From Gottschalkia purinilytica (GTDB lineage Bacteria; Bacillota; Clostridia; Tissierellales; Gottschalkiaceae): DNA of 64,000 nt. Where the stretch lies: positions 1-64,000 of the forward strand of contig NZ_LGSS01000003.1 of the NCBI RefSeq assembly GCF_001190785.1. The letters are read 5' to 3'. Both the position numbers and the translations under genes were made by a program. Under the pieces are notes generated by a model that was not told the DNA's origin, did no database searches, and saw only the letters and a program-made list of their open reading frames with translations. Below, one piece after another: positions 36,532 to 46,361 of the stretch; position 1 is the first letter of the stretch, and every line of letters begins with the position of its first letter.

Positions 36532-37285
36532 GCAAGTTTTTCATATTTTCTAAGACTTTTTTTTCTATTCTTGAGACTTGTACTTGAGATATTCCCAACA
36601 TATTTGCTATTTCAGTTTGGGTTTTATCTTTAAAGTACCGCATTATTATAATTTGTCTATCTCTAGGCTTCAGTTGTCCCAATAATTGTTTTAAAGTTAT
36701 TTTATCTATTATTTCACTATCTTTATTCTCTGTTGCCATGACTTTGTCTATAAGATGTATAGGAGATCCATCACTTTGATGAATAATATCATATAAATAA
36801 TCTGGTTGATGGTTTGCATCTAGTGCCATAACAATTTCTTCCTTTGTAATATCTATTTCCTCAGATATTTCTTGGATATTAGGTTCTCTTCCAAGTTTTT
36901 TTGTTAATTTTTCCTTAGCCATATTTGCTTTTGTTGCTGTTTGCTTTAAAGATCTACTAACTTTTATAATCCCATCATCTCTAAGAAATCTTTTTATTTC
37001 TCCTATAATCATAGGAACAGCATAAGTAGAAAATCTAACCTCATAGCTCGTATCAAATTTTTGAATTGCTTTTAAAAGTCCAATACATCCTATTTGATAC
37101 AAATCTTCTACTTCGTATCCTCTATTTAAAAATCTTTTTAAAACACTTTTTACTAACCCTAAGTTATGTTCTACAAGTTTTGATTGTGCAGTTTCATCTC
37201 CCTGCTGGGCTTTATTTATGAGCTCTATAGTCTCTTCATGATCTAATAGCTCATACATCGGCTGTGTAGCCGTAACTGTCTTCAT
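36518..37285 (-). CDS. sigF: RNA polymerase sporulation sigma factor SigF
   Basis: A 255-residue sigma-70 family factor that starts forespore gene expression. Region 2 reads DLYQIGCIGLLKAIQKFDTSYEVRFSTYAVPMI, region 4 ends with QIIIMRYFKDKTQTEIANMLGISQVQVSRIEKK. It lies 5 bases after spoIIAB, the normal order, which couples it to its own anti-sigma factor. A terminator follows immediately, keeping spoVA separate. Confidence 0.97.
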   Translation of the reverse strand: MKTVTATQPMYELLDHEETIELINKAQQGDETAQSKLVEHNLGLVKSVLKRFLNRGYEVEDLYQIGCIGLLKAIQKFDTSYEVRFSTYAVPMIIGEIKRFLRDDGIIKVSRSLKQTATKANMAKEKLTKKLGREPNIQEISEEIDITKEEIVMALDANHQPDYLYDIIHQSDGSPIHLIDKVMATENKDSEIIDKITLKQLLGQLKPRDRQIIIMRYFKDKTQTEIANMLGISQVQVSRIEKKVLENMKNLLTKV

Positions 37286-37290
37286 ATTAT

Positions 37291-37728
37291 CTACTCCTTA
37301 ACAGGAATGCTTTTAAACTCTTTTACCATTCTAATCTTTGTTCCAACTCCATCCTCAGATGTAACTTCAAGTAAGTCCATAAATGTTTCCATAACAGTAA
37401 AGCCCATACCAGATCTTTCTAACTCAGGTTTAGATGTATAAAAAGGTTCCATAGCTGTTCCTATGTCACCTATCCCCTTTCCATTATCTTGAATTATTAT
37501 TTCAATCTTATTATCGATTATATTACATTCTATATTAACAATTCCGGAATTATCATCATATCCATGTATTATGGCATTTGTAACTGCCTCTGATACTGCT
37601 GTTTTTATATCAGCCAATTCTTCAATTGTAGGATCTAACTGTGAAGCAAAAGAAGCTACCACTACTCTTGCAAAAGATTCATTTTGTGATTTACTTGGGA
37701 ACTCAAGTCTCATACTATTTTGTATCAT
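37291..37728 (-). CDS. spoIIAB: Anti-sigma F factor SpoIIAB
   Basis: A 145-residue GHKL-fold serine kinase that holds SigF inactive and phosphorylates Spo[22 protein letters not shown], the N box [18 protein letters not shown] and the G1/G2 boxes [12 protein letters not shown] and [16 protein letters not shown] are present. A longer frame starts 36 bases upstream, but AAAGGGAG precedes this ATG and the family starts here. Spacing to spoIIAA is 16 bases. Confidence 0.96.
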   Translation of the reverse strand: MIQNSMRLEFPSKSQNESFARVVVASFASQLDPTIEELADIKTAVSEAVTNAIIHGYDDNSGIVNIECNIIDNKIEIIIQDNGKGIGDIGTAMEPFYTSKPELERSGMGFTVMETFMDLLEVTSEDGVGTKIRMVKEFKSIPVKE

Positions 37729-37744
37729 AAATTCATCACTCCCT

Positions 37745-38080
37745 TTACATTTTATCAATTGCATCGTTTATATTGCCATATATGTCAACTATTTTCATTA
37801 TTCCTGACATCTTTAAAATTTTTTCCACCCTAGAACTTACATTTACTAGAGCTAACTTTCCATTATTTTCCGATACTATTTTATATCTTCCCATAAGTAA
37901 TCCTATACCTGAACTGTCCATAAAGTTAAGATTATTTAAATCAATCACCATATTCTTCAGCATTTTTTGATTATAAAACTCATCGATTTCTTCTCTAGCC
38001 TCTTTTGCTGTATGATGATCTAATTCTCCACTAAAGTTAACTAGTAAGCTTTTATCTTTTATTTCAAAATTTAGTTGCAA
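37745..38080 (-). CDS. spoIIAA: Anti-sigma F factor antagonist SpoIIAA
   Basis: A 111-residue STAS-domain protein that frees SigF when dephosphorylated. The phosphorylation loop reads [14 protein letters not shown], with S57 in the position of the Bacillus phosphoserine. It is the first gene of the spoIIA operon, preceded by an AAGGAGG ribosome site and a sigma-H-like promoter. Confidence 0.96.
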   Translation of the reverse strand: MQLNFEIKDKSLLVNFSGELDHHTAKEAREEIDEFYNQKMLKNMVIDLNNLNFMDSSGIGLLMGRYKIVSENNGKLALVNVSSRVEKILKMSGIMKIVDIYGNINDAIDKM

Positions 38081-38119
38081 AGATTATCCCTCCTTGTTTT
38101 TCTAAAACCTAATTACTAC

Positions 38120-38146
38120 TATTCTTTAGTCATCTTCTAGTTTCCT
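38120..38146 (-). promoter_or_regulatory. Sigma-H-like promoter of the spoIIA operon
   Basis: On the minus strand AGGAAAC (38140-38146) and AAGAATA (38120-38126) are spaced by 13 bases, the same geometry as known sigma-H promoters such as Bacillus spoVG. spoIIA is a sigma-H operon in spore formers. Confidence 0.7.
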
Positions 38147-38219
38147 TCAATGAAAAGCGTCTTGTTTTGTATAATAATTACAAAAAAACACGAAAATACT
38201 CATAGTTACACTATAAAAT

Positions 38220-38247
38220 AAAGAGCCTGAAAATTTCAGGCTCTTTT
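38220..38247 (-). terminator. Terminator of folD
   Basis: AAAGAGCCTGAAA / TTTCAGGCTCTTT stem between the folD stop and the spoIIA promoter region. Confidence 0.85.
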
Positions 38248-39107
38248 TACTTTATATTGTTCATTCTTTTGCACGATATTAATACATGATTTAAAAGAAT
38301 CGTAGTAGTAACACTTCCTACTCCTCCTGGCACTGGAGTAATAGCTTTTACCTTATCAGCCACATTATCATAATCAACATCTCCACATATTCCGCCATTT
38401 CCATCATCATTTATTCCAACATCTATAACTATATTATCTTCACTAAAGTACTCTGGTCCAAACATTTTTGCTCTTCCTGTTGCAGCCACTACTATATCTG
38501 ATTGAGAAGTTATTTTTGGAAGTTCTTTAGTTCTTGAATGACAAATTGTAACTGTAGATCTTTCTTCTAGTAACATCATACTAAGAGGCTTTCCTACAAC
38601 CATACTTCTATTAACTACTGCTATATTTGCTCCTTCTAAAGGAATTATATTATAATATTTTAATATTTCTACTACAGCTTTAGGTGTACATGGAACAAAT
38701 CCATCCATTTCTCCTTCAAATACTTTCTCTAAATTAATTGGATTCATACAATCTATATCTTTATTTGGATCTATTAGATTTTCTATAATTTCAGTATCTA
38801 TATGATCTGGTAATGGTCTAAATATTAAAATTCCATGTATATTGTCGTCATTATTAAGTTTTTTAACTAAGTTTATTAATTCTTCCATAGAAGATTCAGC
38901 AGGTATTTGAAAAACTTCACTATCTATATCTACAGTTCCACAACTTTTAATAACACCTTTTTCATATGCTATATCATCTGGTCTATCTCCCATTCTTATA
39001 ATTCCTACTTTAGGAATTATATTTTTCTCTCTTAAGTCTTTAACTTCAACTCTCATTTTTTCTTTTAATGCTTTAGCTACTTCATTACCCTTTAATACAG
39101 TGCTCAT
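38247..39107 (-). CDS. folD: Bifunctional methylene-THF dehydrogenase/cyclohydrolase FolD
   Basis: A 286-residue enzyme linking methylene-, methenyl- and formyl-tetrahydrofolate. The family shows the Tyr-x3-Lys active-site pair (here YEKGVIKSCG, about residues 49-58), the loop DCMNPINLEKVF, the Rossmann motif VVNRSMVVGKPLSMML and the end PVTPVPGGVGSVTT-like stretch (ITPVPGGVGSVTTTILL). Nothing is missing. It is a single-gene unit with its own terminator. Confidence 0.96.
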   Translation of the reverse strand: MSTVLKGNEVAKALKEKMRVEVKDLREKNIIPKVGIIRMGDRPDDIAYEKGVIKSCGTVDIDSEVFQIPAESSMEELINLVKKLNNDDNIHGILIFRPLPDHIDTEIIENLIDPNKDIDCMNPINLEKVFEGEMDGFVPCTPKAVVEILKYYNIIPLEGANIAVVNRSMVVGKPLSMMLLEERSTVTICHSRTKELPKITSQSDIVVAATGRAKMFGPEYFSEDNIVIDVGINDDGNGGICGDVDYDNVADKVKAITPVPGGVGSVTTTILLNHVLISCKRMNNIK

Positions 39108-39182
39108 TATGAAATCCTCCTTCGTTTCTTTGTAAATGGTATTTCTTATTAGTAATTCAATGTTAATTTGTAAAATATAAAA

Positions 39183-39863
39183 TTAAAAAAATAGCTTTAA
39201 GCCATTAATTTTAAGCCACTCTTTTCTTTCCCTATAGTCTGGAATTATGCTTTCTACTAAGTTCCAAAAATTTTTAGAATGGTTAAAATGAATCAAATGA
39301 CACATTTCATGTACTACGATATAGTCAATTATATCAATAGGAGCCATTATAATTCTCCAATTAAATAGTAAGTTTCCTTTTGATGTACAAGTGCCCCAAC
39401 GTTTTTTTTGCTCCTTAAGTTTAATTTTTTGTGGAGATACATCTATATATTGTTTATAATAATTTATTCTCTCAATAATTATTCCAATTCCATTCTCTAT
39501 ATACCAAGTCTTTATAGTTTGAACAATTTTTTCTTGTTCTTGGGTATTAGTATAGACACAAAATATATTATCTGTTAATTCAATATGTCTCTGTTTTATT
39601 TTTTCATTAAAAGTTATTTTAAATCTATATTCTCTTCCTAAGTACAATATAGTTGTTCTTTCCTCTATATTTTTATGCTTAAAACCTAATTCTTTTAATT
39701 TTTCTATTTCATTATATATCCCCTCAGAATTTAACTCAACTATTTCCATTATTCTTTTTTTATTTACCCATGGTGGAGATATAACAGTTATACTATCTTC
39801 AGATTCAATTGATATTTTAATTGTTTTTCTTTTTCTATATATGATATTAGTTTTTATTTCCAT
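39183..39863 (-). CDS. YgjP-like (M48-type) metallopeptidase
   Basis: A 226-residue soluble protein with the zinc motif in VVHEMCHLIHFNHSKNFW: HEMCH supplies two His and the following His lies six residues on. KKRWGTCTSKGNLLFNWRI upstream is typical of the YgjP/DUF45 family, sometimes called WLM-like and found with restriction or repair genes in some genomes. Substrate unknown. It overlaps the sugar-binding lipoprotein gene by 10 bases, so they share a transcript by arrangement rather than obvious function. Confidence 0.85.
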   Translation of the reverse strand: MEIKTNIIYRKRKTIKISIESEDSITVISPPWVNKKRIMEIVELNSEGIYNEIEKLKELGFKHKNIEERTTILYLGREYRFKITFNEKIKQRHIELTDNIFCVYTNTQEQEKIVQTIKTWYIENGIGIIIERINYYKQYIDVSPQKIKLKEQKKRWGTCTSKGNLLFNWRIIMAPIDIIDYIVVHEMCHLIHFNHSKNFWNLVESIIPDYRERKEWLKINGLKLFF

Positions 39864-40939
39864 CCCTCAAAACTATCTACATTTTTTGAATTAACTACCT
39901 CTAGAGGTGTCCAATATACTTTCTGATCTATATTTTGTCCTTCTAGTGCTTTAAGTGCAAGTATCAATCCACCTTTTGCATAAAGATATGGTGACATTGC
40001 AACTGTTGCATCTAATTCTTTAGATTTTATAGATTCCCTAGCTTCATCTATAAAGTCAACACCTACTACAACTACATCTTGTTTTTTATTCATTGCTTTT
40101 AAAGCATCTACAACACCTAAAGCCATCATATCATTAGCACAGAATATTCCTTCAATATCTGGATTAGCCTGTACTATATTAGTAGCTATATCATATGATT
40201 TTTTTCTATCCCAGTCACCGGCTTGAATAGAAATTATTTCAACACCATCTACAGATTCAAAATATTTTTTAGCTCCATTTTTTCTTCTTTCTCCTTGTGA
40301 AGCTCCACTTATTCCTTCAATAATAGCTACCTTACCTTTTTTTATTTTATCAACAATAAATTTAGCTCCTATTTCTCCTTGTTTTTCAGTATCAGTAGTT
40401 ATATGAGCTAGCACATTTGCTCCTGCTTCTTTACCTTTTTTATCGTCAATATTGTTTCCTGCTGCCACTACTGGTATATTCTTTTTATTCGCTTCTAATA
40501 CGCCTGGAATAAGATTGAAAGGTGTTATAGCTGAAAACACAATAGCATCATAGTCTTTTCCTACTACTGACTTAAATATATCTAATTGTCCATTAACATC
40601 ATCTTCTTTAGGTGTTGCTAAAACATCACATTTTACTCCATATTCTTTAGCTGCGGATTCATATCCTTCTTTAAATGTTACCCAAAATGGATTAGAAAGA
40701 GTAGGCTCTATACCAGCTATTTTATATTCTTTACTAACTTTTGGCAAGGGTTGTAGTGAATCTAATAATTTTTTCTCTGCCTCTTTAAAAGCAGTATTTT
40801 TTTCTGTTTTTTCTTGTTTAACGCTTTCTTTAAAAGTTTCTTTGTTTTTTATATCTTCTTTATTAGCATCCTTATTTGTACATGCCACTACATTAAAAAG
40901 CATAATTATTGATATTAAAGCTGCAAATATTCTTTTCAT
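39854..40939 (-). CDS. Sugar ABC transporter substrate-binding lipoprotein (RbsB-like)
   Basis: A 361-residue exported protein. The lipobox ends FNVVAC (Cys at about 20), followed by a charged linker and a periplasmic-binding fold of type I with AGIEPTLSNPFWVTFKEG, DAIVFSAITP, AIIEGISGASQGERR and IFCANDMMALGVVDAL, as in ribose-type binding proteins. GGAGG lies 7 bases before the ATG; a GTG one codon earlier is less likely. It forms one cassette with a PfkB kinase, a permease (broken) and an ATPase. Substrate uncertain; a pentose or nucleoside is plausible. Confidence 0.88.
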   Translation of the reverse strand: MKRIFAALISIIMLFNVVACTNKDANKEDIKNKETFKESVKQEKTEKNTAFKEAEKKLLDSLQPLPKVSKEYKIAGIEPTLSNPFWVTFKEGYESAAKEYGVKCDVLATPKEDDVNGQLDIFKSVVGKDYDAIVFSAITPFNLIPGVLEANKKNIPVVAAGNNIDDKKGKEAGANVLAHITTDTEKQGEIGAKFIVDKIKKGKVAIIEGISGASQGERRKNGAKKYFESVDGVEIISIQAGDWDRKKSYDIATNIVQANPDIEGIFCANDMMALGVVDALKAMNKKQDVVVVGVDFIDEARESIKSKELDATVAMSPYLYAKGGLILALKALEGQNIDQKVYWTPLEVVNSKNVDSFEGWK

Positions 40940-40957
40940 CACGTTACCTCCTATCTT

Positions 40958-41893
40958 TTATTTACTTTTAGTTATACACTCTTTTACTTCATTCAATGTT
41001 ACATGTATTCTTGGACCTAGTTGAGTACATTTTATAGCTGCACATGCATTTGCAAATACTAGTGAGTCTTTAACAGGAGCCTTCTTAATAAGCATAGAAT
41101 AAATTACTCCTCCTAAAAAAGCATCTCCTGCTCCTGTTGTATCTATGGCATTAACTTTGAATGAAGGACAACTAATAGTTTCTTTACTATTCCTCCATAT
41201 TGCACCTTTATCTCCACAAGTAACTATAACGCCCAATTTAGGTCTATATTTTTCAAAGACAGTAATAGCTGAACTTTCATAATCTTTCTGCCCAGCAAGT
41301 TCTAACATTCCATCTCCATATCCACAGATTATATCACTTAAACTCATCATTTCTTCTATTTCCTCTAAAGTCACTCCTAAAGCTTCCATTCTATCAGGAG
41401 TTGATTGTAAATTAACAACTACTTTAATTCCTTTTTCTCTGCATATCTTTCCTAGTTTAATAGCAGGTTTAACTGGAAACATATCGGTATAGAACACATC
41501 TACATCATCCAACATGTCCTCATTAACTTCTTCTTCTTTTAAATTCATTAGACTATCCCCTACATTAGAGAAAATCATTTTTTTACCTTTTTCACCTACA
41601 GCTATAAATGTACGAAGTGTAGTACCACCTTTGTTTGTCACTATATTATCAGTAGATATTCTATTATTAGAAAGATCTTCTAAAAGGACTTTTCCGTATT
41701 GATCATCTCCTATTTTAACTAATAAAGATGTATCTACATTAAGTCTGGAAAGTGTCACTAGCACATTTGCACAACTTCCTCCTGGTAAAACTTTCTCTTC
41801 TCTTATTAGGCTAGTCCCATCTTCTTTAGGAATATTATCACATTTAAGTATAGTATCTATAGCTGCTGTTCCTAATCCTAATATTTTTGCCAT
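40958..41893 (-). CDS. PfkB family carbohydrate (or nucleoside) kinase
   Basis: A 311-residue ribokinase-fold kinase. PGGSCANVLVTLSRL near residue 37 and the catalytic DTTGAGDAFLGGVIYS near 250 (base Asp in the GAGD motif) are clear. It would phosphorylate the imported sugar or nucleoside. It is placed between the permease remnant and the binding protein in the ABC cassette, with short gaps, so the substrate is shared with that transporter by context. Confidence 0.9.
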   Translation of the reverse strand: MAKILGLGTAAIDTILKCDNIPKEDGTSLIREEKVLPGGSCANVLVTLSRLNVDTSLLVKIGDDQYGKVLLEDLSNNRISTDNIVTNKGGTTLRTFIAVGEKGKKMIFSNVGDSLMNLKEEEVNEDMLDDVDVFYTDMFPVKPAIKLGKICREKGIKVVVNLQSTPDRMEALGVTLEEIEEMMSLSDIICGYGDGMLELAGQKDYESSAITVFEKYRPKLGVIVTCGDKGAIWRNSKETISCPSFKVNAIDTTGAGDAFLGGVIYSMLIKKAPVKDSLVFANACAAIKCTQLGPRIHVTLNEVKECITKSK

Positions 41894-41938
41894 TTATATC
41901 ACCTACTTATTTTTTAAAACATTTTTGTACTTATATTA

Positions 41939-42890
41939 TTAATTAAATGCTTTTCTTTTCTCAGACAATATAACTGCCACTATTAATATAACTCCAACTA
42001 ACAACTGCTGATAATATGAGGCTATTCCATTCATAATAAGTCCATTTCTCAACATTCCCATTAATATGCCAGCAATTAAAGTTCCCATTATACTTGCTCT
42101 TCCACCTTTAATACTTGTTCCTCCAAGTATTACTATAGCTATAACTTCCATTTCTAGCATATATCCAGACAATGGATCTGCACAATTTAACTTAGATGTA
42201 AGTAGAATACCTGCCATAGAAGATATTATTCCACTAAATACATATATGCTTGTCTTATATAGATTGACCGCTACTCCACTTCTTCTTAAAGATTCTTCTG
42301 AACATCCTAGAGCAATTGTGTAATTGCCATAGATTGTCTTATTAAACAAAATATATCCTAAGAACATTACAACTGTAGCAATTACAAATGATATAGGTAA
42401 ATCATATATATTGCCTGTTCCTATTTTTATAAATTGATTTGAAAAACCATATATTGGTTTCGAATTTGTTATAACAAGTGTCAACGCTCTAAAAATCCAC
42501 ATTGTAGATATTGTTACTATAAAGGGATTTATTTTTTACAAATGATATAATAGTTCCATTTATTAGTCCACATAAAGCTCCTACTAATACTGCTATAATT
42601 AATCCTCCATATAAAGGAATATCATTGTGTAGGGATATTGCCATTATTACACTACTTAATGCTGATATAGATCAAACTGATAAATCTACTCCTCCCGAAC
42701 ATATTACAAAGGTCATACTAATACCAACTATTATATTAATAGCACTTTGATCTAAAATATTCTTGATATTATACCATTTGATAAAATAAGGTGAAGTAAA
42801 CGAAAGGAAAATTAAAGAACAAAATAATATTATTGTAAGTATGCTTTGAGAAATATACTTATTTTTTAGATTATGTAAAATATTTTTCAT
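41939..42890 (-). pseudogene. RbsC-like ABC permease broken by a nonsense codon and a +1 frameshift
   Basis: Two fragments of one permease are readable. The first (from ATG 42888-42890) ends at TGA 42672-42674 in CSGGVDLSV-stop-SISALSS, where relatives have Gly, so GGA to TGA is likely. The frame continues cleanly to SFVK near 42540, where a run of six T on the plus strand (42532-42537) is one base too long; removing it restores KINPFIVTISTMWIFRALTL. The second fragment from there to 41939 is intact with RRSGVAVN and GGTSIKGGRAS motifs. Two independent lesions suggest decay, but errors must be excluded. Neighbouring genes are intact. Confidence 0.9.
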
Positions 42891-42933
42891 ATGTACATAT
42901 ATTTCATCACTTTTTTCATATCTATATATAATA

Positions 42934-43680
42934 TTAAGCTACCCCAGTTATAATTTTTACTACTTCTGAATATGTTGTTTCACTAGTTTTTAAGTCTCCT
43001 ATCAACTCACCATGTCTTAATATACAGATTCTAGTTGCTATATTAAATACTTCTTGTAAATTATGACTTACAATCATAATAGTAAGAGATTTTTCTGATA
43101 ATTTCTTTATAGTATTATAGACTTCTCTCGATTCTTTAAGTCCCATAGCCGCTGTTGGCTCATCAAGAATTAATATCTTTCCGCCTTGATTTATAGCTCT
43201 TGCTATTGCAACCCCTTGTCTTTGTCCCCCTGATAATTGTCCAACTTCCGATTCAATCGATGGTATATTTATACTTAGTTCATTTAAAATCTCTTGAGAT
43301 TTTAATCTCATAGTTTTTTTATCAGTAAAAAATTTAATTTTTAATATTTCATTTCCTAAAAAAATATTTGAAGAAATATCTAGGTAGTCTACTAAAGCTA
43401 AGTCTTGATATACAGTCGTTATTCCTTGACTCAAAGCATTATCAGGATTAAATTTTTCTATCTTTTTCCCAAATACTTCTATATGCCCTGAAGTTGGAGC
43501 ATAATTCCCTGATAATATTTTCATCAATGTTGACTTACCTGCCCCATTATCTCCTACAAAAGCTACTATTTCTCCCTTATAAATATCTAATTTTATGTTT
43601 TTTAGAGCTTCAATATTTCCAAAATTTTTAGTTACATTTTTCATTGCCAAAACAGGTATTTTTTCATTAGATTGTTCCAA
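42934..43680 (-). CDS. Sugar ABC transporter ATP-binding protein, single-domain
   Basis: A 248-residue ATPase of the carbohydrate-uptake class. Walker A is GDNGAGKST, the signature LSGGQRQGVAIARA, and Walker B ILILDEPTAAMG. Ribose-type ATPases usually have two fused domains of about 500 residues; here only one exists, as in some smaller sugar importers. The open frame extends 162 bases upstream, but GGAGGG lies 6 bases before a TTG that starts the family-like region, so TTG is used. It leads the cassette that contains the broken permease. Confidence 0.85.
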   Translation of the reverse strand: MEQSNEKIPVLAMKNVTKNFGNIEALKNIKLDIYKGEIVAFVGDNGAGKSTLMKILSGNYAPTSGHIEVFGKKIEKFNPDNALSQGITTVYQDLALVDYLDISSNIFLGNEILKIKFFTDKKTMRLKSQEILNELSINIPSIESEVGQLSGGQRQGVAIARAINQGGKILILDEPTAAMGLKESREVYNTIKKLSEKSLTIMIVSHNLQEVFNIATRICILRHGELIGDLKTSETTYSEVVKIITGVA

Positions 43681-43826
43681 TGTTACCCTCCTCTTACTAA
43701 TAAAATTTATGCAATTAAGTAGTAAGAAAACATTTTCAAACCAAAAACATGCTAACATAAATATTATTTTTAAACAATTGCTATATATTTTTACAATAAT
43801 TATATTTTCTATATAATTTTTATCTA

Positions 43827-43855
43827 TTCGACATTTTTTCATGTAGTGATATAAT
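43827..43855 (+). promoter_or_regulatory. Promoter with a TTCGACA box ahead of the TIGR01440 gene
   Basis: TTCGACA (43827-43833) and TATAAT (43850-43855) are separated by 16 bases. It can be read as a sigma-A promoter with TCGACA as -35, or as a Spo0A box. Its spacing differs from the three 21-base sites elsewhere in the window. Confidence 0.55.
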
Positions 43856-43888
43856 GATCAATCAGATTTAAACTAAAAGAAGAAAACT

Positions 43889-44452
43889 ATGAGAGAATAT
43901 TTAAATAAAATATATGAACAAACTGAAAATATTTTTCAAGAGTTAATACATATAGATACAGAAAATATTAAATATAGAAAAATAGATTTGTGCCTATTAT
44001 CTGGAAGTATAAGTAAAGTAGAAGGTTCGAAAATAGATACTTTAGCAAATCCAGATATAGCAATGGATATATGCAAATGTCTTTGGACTAACAAACCATC
44101 ATATATGAATTTTGCTGTCCAGTGTTGTGAACATTTAAATAAAGCCATTATATTAGAAAAAGATTTAGCAGATCGCTTACTGTTAGAAGAAGTTCTTGTT
44201 TATCCTACAGAAAAAGCTGGTGGAACTTTTGCTTCTGTAGCTTATTCATTCTTTAATGATCCTGTCATAGTAGAAAATGTTAAAGCTGACGCTGGAATAG
44301 ATATAGGCCTTAATATAATAGGTATGAATTTAAAGCCTGTCCCTCAATCTATCCCACTAAATACTGAATTCATTGGAAAAGCAAGAGTTGTATGTGCTAG
44401 AACTAGGCTAAAGTTAATAGATGGTGAACGTTCTTCATATTCCTGCAAATAG
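43889..44452 (+). CDS. ywlG: TIGR01440/YwlG (UPF0340) family protein
   Basis: A 187-residue soluble protein of the UPF0340 family, widespread in Firmicutes and of unknown function. Conserved stretches seen: GSISKVEGSKIDTLANPDIAM, QCCEHLNKAIILE and GGTFASVAYSFFNDPVIVE, with conserved Cys and His residues. It is divergent from the ABC cassette. Its promoter carries a TTCGACA box. Confidence 0.88.
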   Translation: MREYLNKIYEQTENIFQELIHIDTENIKYRKIDLCLLSGSISKVEGSKIDTLANPDIAMDICKCLWTNKPSYMNFAVQCCEHLNKAIILEKDLADRLLLEEVLVYPTEKAGGTFASVAYSFFNDPVIVENVKADAGIDIGLNIIGMNLKPVPQSIPLNTEFIGKARVVCARTRLKLIDGERSSYSCK

Positions 44453-44615
44453 ATTTATATATAGTTTTTTATTGATAAAACATATTAGCTTTTTAGCGAT
44501 GTTTAAAAATATTTTTCAAAAACATATTTTATGAGTTATAATTTATAAATCAAGGATATCAATTATATATCTTTATCTTTGTCTTTTTATAGACAACATG
44601 CGAAAGGTGATAAAT

Positions 44616-45218
44616 ATGGCTCAATTGTTTTTTATATATTCAACTATGAATAGTGGGAAATCTCTTGATTTATTAAAATCAGCTCATAATTATACTATAC
44701 AAGGAAAAGTTCCTTTACTATTTACATCTGAATTTGATACTAGAAATATAGAAATTACAGATAATGATTTAAAAGGTGAAATATTTACAAGAGTTGGTCT
44801 AAAACAAGAAGCTTGGCTTATTGAAAGAGTTAATGTTATTTCTTTAGTAAAATCTTCAAACGCTGACTGTATATTTGTAGATGAGGCTCAATTTTTAAAA
44901 GAAAAACATGTTATTACTTTAACTGAAATTGTAGACAAACTAAATGTTCCTGTAATATGTTATGGACTTAAGAACGACTTCTTAAATAACTTATTTGAAG
45001 GTAGCAAAATGTTACTTACTTATGCTGATAAAATACAAGAGATGAAAACCATATGTTTTTATTGCAATAGAAAAGCTACTATGAACATGCGATTAATAAA
45101 TAACGTCCCTCATTTTTCAGGTCAACAAATATGTATAGATGAAAATAAACAGGATAAAGAAGTTTCCTATCTTCCTGTGTGTAGAAAATGTTACATGAAC
45201 TTTAAACAAGGTAAATAA
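44616..45218 (+). CDS. tdk: Thymidine kinase
   Basis: A 200-residue salvage enzyme of the Escherichia-type class that phosphorylates thymidine. The P-loop is STMNSGKS (about residues 9-16), the catalytic-site stretch FVDEAQFL (about residues 86-93), and the zinc-binding pairs are CFYC and CRKC near the C-terminus. An ATG 18 bases earlier overlaps the ribosome-site region; GAAAGGTG precedes this one by 8 bases, so the later start is chosen. A terminator follows. Confidence 0.95.
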   Translation: MAQLFFIYSTMNSGKSLDLLKSAHNYTIQGKVPLLFTSEFDTRNIEITDNDLKGEIFTRVGLKQEAWLIERVNVISLVKSSNADCIFVDEAQFLKEKHVITLTEIVDKLNVPVICYGLKNDFLNNLFEGSKMLLTYADKIQEMKTICFYCNRKATMNMRLINNVPHFSGQQICIDENKQDKEVSYLPVCRKCYMNFKQGK

Positions 45219-45574
45219 TTATTTCTGTTTAAATTAAACCCAGTTAATTCAATATCAACTGGGTTTAATAAATATTATATATGTTTATTCTTGTTAATAA
45301 TAAAATCTTAATTAAAATCATAAAAATAACTATAAAAATAGATCCGATAATTTTGTGTAGACTTTAACTACTTAGACTATTAGTAGCACTTTTATTTTGG
45401 TAATGATATTTTAAATAATCTCAATAATTACTAATTTCTGATTCAAGCAGTTATTGAAGTAATCATCTAAATAAATCTTTTTAGTACATTTTGAGTATCT
45501 TCTGATGTTTTGCCTTTGAATCATTAGTAACAATTTTAATTAATCTCCTCTATATTTATTTAATTTAAATTTCT
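45219..45574. other. Intergenic stretch between tdk and folA
   Basis: It holds the tdk terminator at its left end; the remainder is AT-rich with only short, stop-interrupted frames. Confidence 0.5.
45233..45270 (+). terminator. Terminator of tdk
   Basis: TTAAACCCAGTT (45235-45246) pairs with AACTGGGTTTAA (45257-45268). Confidence 0.8.
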
Positions 45575-46078
45575 TTATTTTTCCTTCTTCACATAAGTTG
45601 CGAATATATGTGGACATTCATGCTTTATGTTTTCCTCACTCATCTTTATGTCTTCTATTCTCCAGCTATCATCTATAATAGGAAAAAAAGCCTGGGGATC
45701 ATCAAACTTTCTAAAAATATGTGTTATGTATAATTTGTCTGCATAGGGAAGCATTTGATTATATATGGATTCCCCACCTGCTATAAATACTTCTTCATTT
45801 TTATATTCTTTATTTATAAGATCTAAAGTTTCTTCTATACTATCTATAATTGTTACCCCTTCTAACTTTATATTCTTTCTCGTTATCACTATATTTTTTC
45901 GATTAGGAAGTGGTCTATTTTCTTCTGGCAAAGATAAATAAGTATTATATCCCATTATAACAGTATGTCCCTCAGTTACATTTCTAAAGTATTCTAAGTC
46001 TGGTTCTATATGAGCTAACATGTCATTATTTCTACCTATTCCCCAACTTCTATCTACAGCAACAATCATACTTATCAA
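45575..46078 (-). CDS. folA: Dihydrofolate reductase
   Basis: A 167-residue enzyme reducing dihydrofolate with NADPH. Family features: MIVAVDRSWGIGRNNDMLAHIEPDLEYFR at the start with the catalytic acidic residue near position 28, VIMGYNTYLSLP, and the phosphate-binding VFIAGGESIYNQ. Length is normal. It is isolated from thymidylate genes, though tdk lies 350 bp away on the other strand. AAGGAG precedes the ATG at a slightly long distance. Confidence 0.95.
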   Translation of the reverse strand: MISMIVAVDRSWGIGRNNDMLAHIEPDLEYFRNVTEGHTVIMGYNTYLSLPEENRPLPNRKNIVITRKNIKLEGVTIIDSIEETLDLINKEYKNEEVFIAGGESIYNQMLPYADKLYITHIFRKFDDPQAFFPIIDDSWRIEDIKMSEENIKHECPHIFATYVKKEK

Positions 46079-46361
46079 AATAATCTCTCCTTTATTAAAG
46101 TATATTAATAAACTTCTCTTTTTGAATTAATATTTTTATTTTATCTAATTTGTATATATATATCCACATATATGTATACTTAATTTAATATTTTGAGATA
46201 TTGTAATATTATGACTTTACGTTTTATATATAATGAGTTTATAATTTAACTCTAGGGTATTAATTAGAATAGAATTTATTTTTTTAATTATTCTTTCTAA
46301 TTTTAATTAGTACATATTGAAAGAATATAAATATTAATTAATCCTAAGCGGAGGGATTATA

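Noticed and set aside
38150-38240. A Spo0A box upstream of spoIIA.
   Set aside because: The nearest candidate (TTCGTGT on the minus strand) has two mismatches to TTCGNCA; I do not report it as a site.
41939-42890. Two separate small permease genes forming a split transporter.
   Set aside because: The intervening 170 bases read as conserved permease through one stop and one frameshift, so this is one broken gene, unlike the true split TSUP pair.
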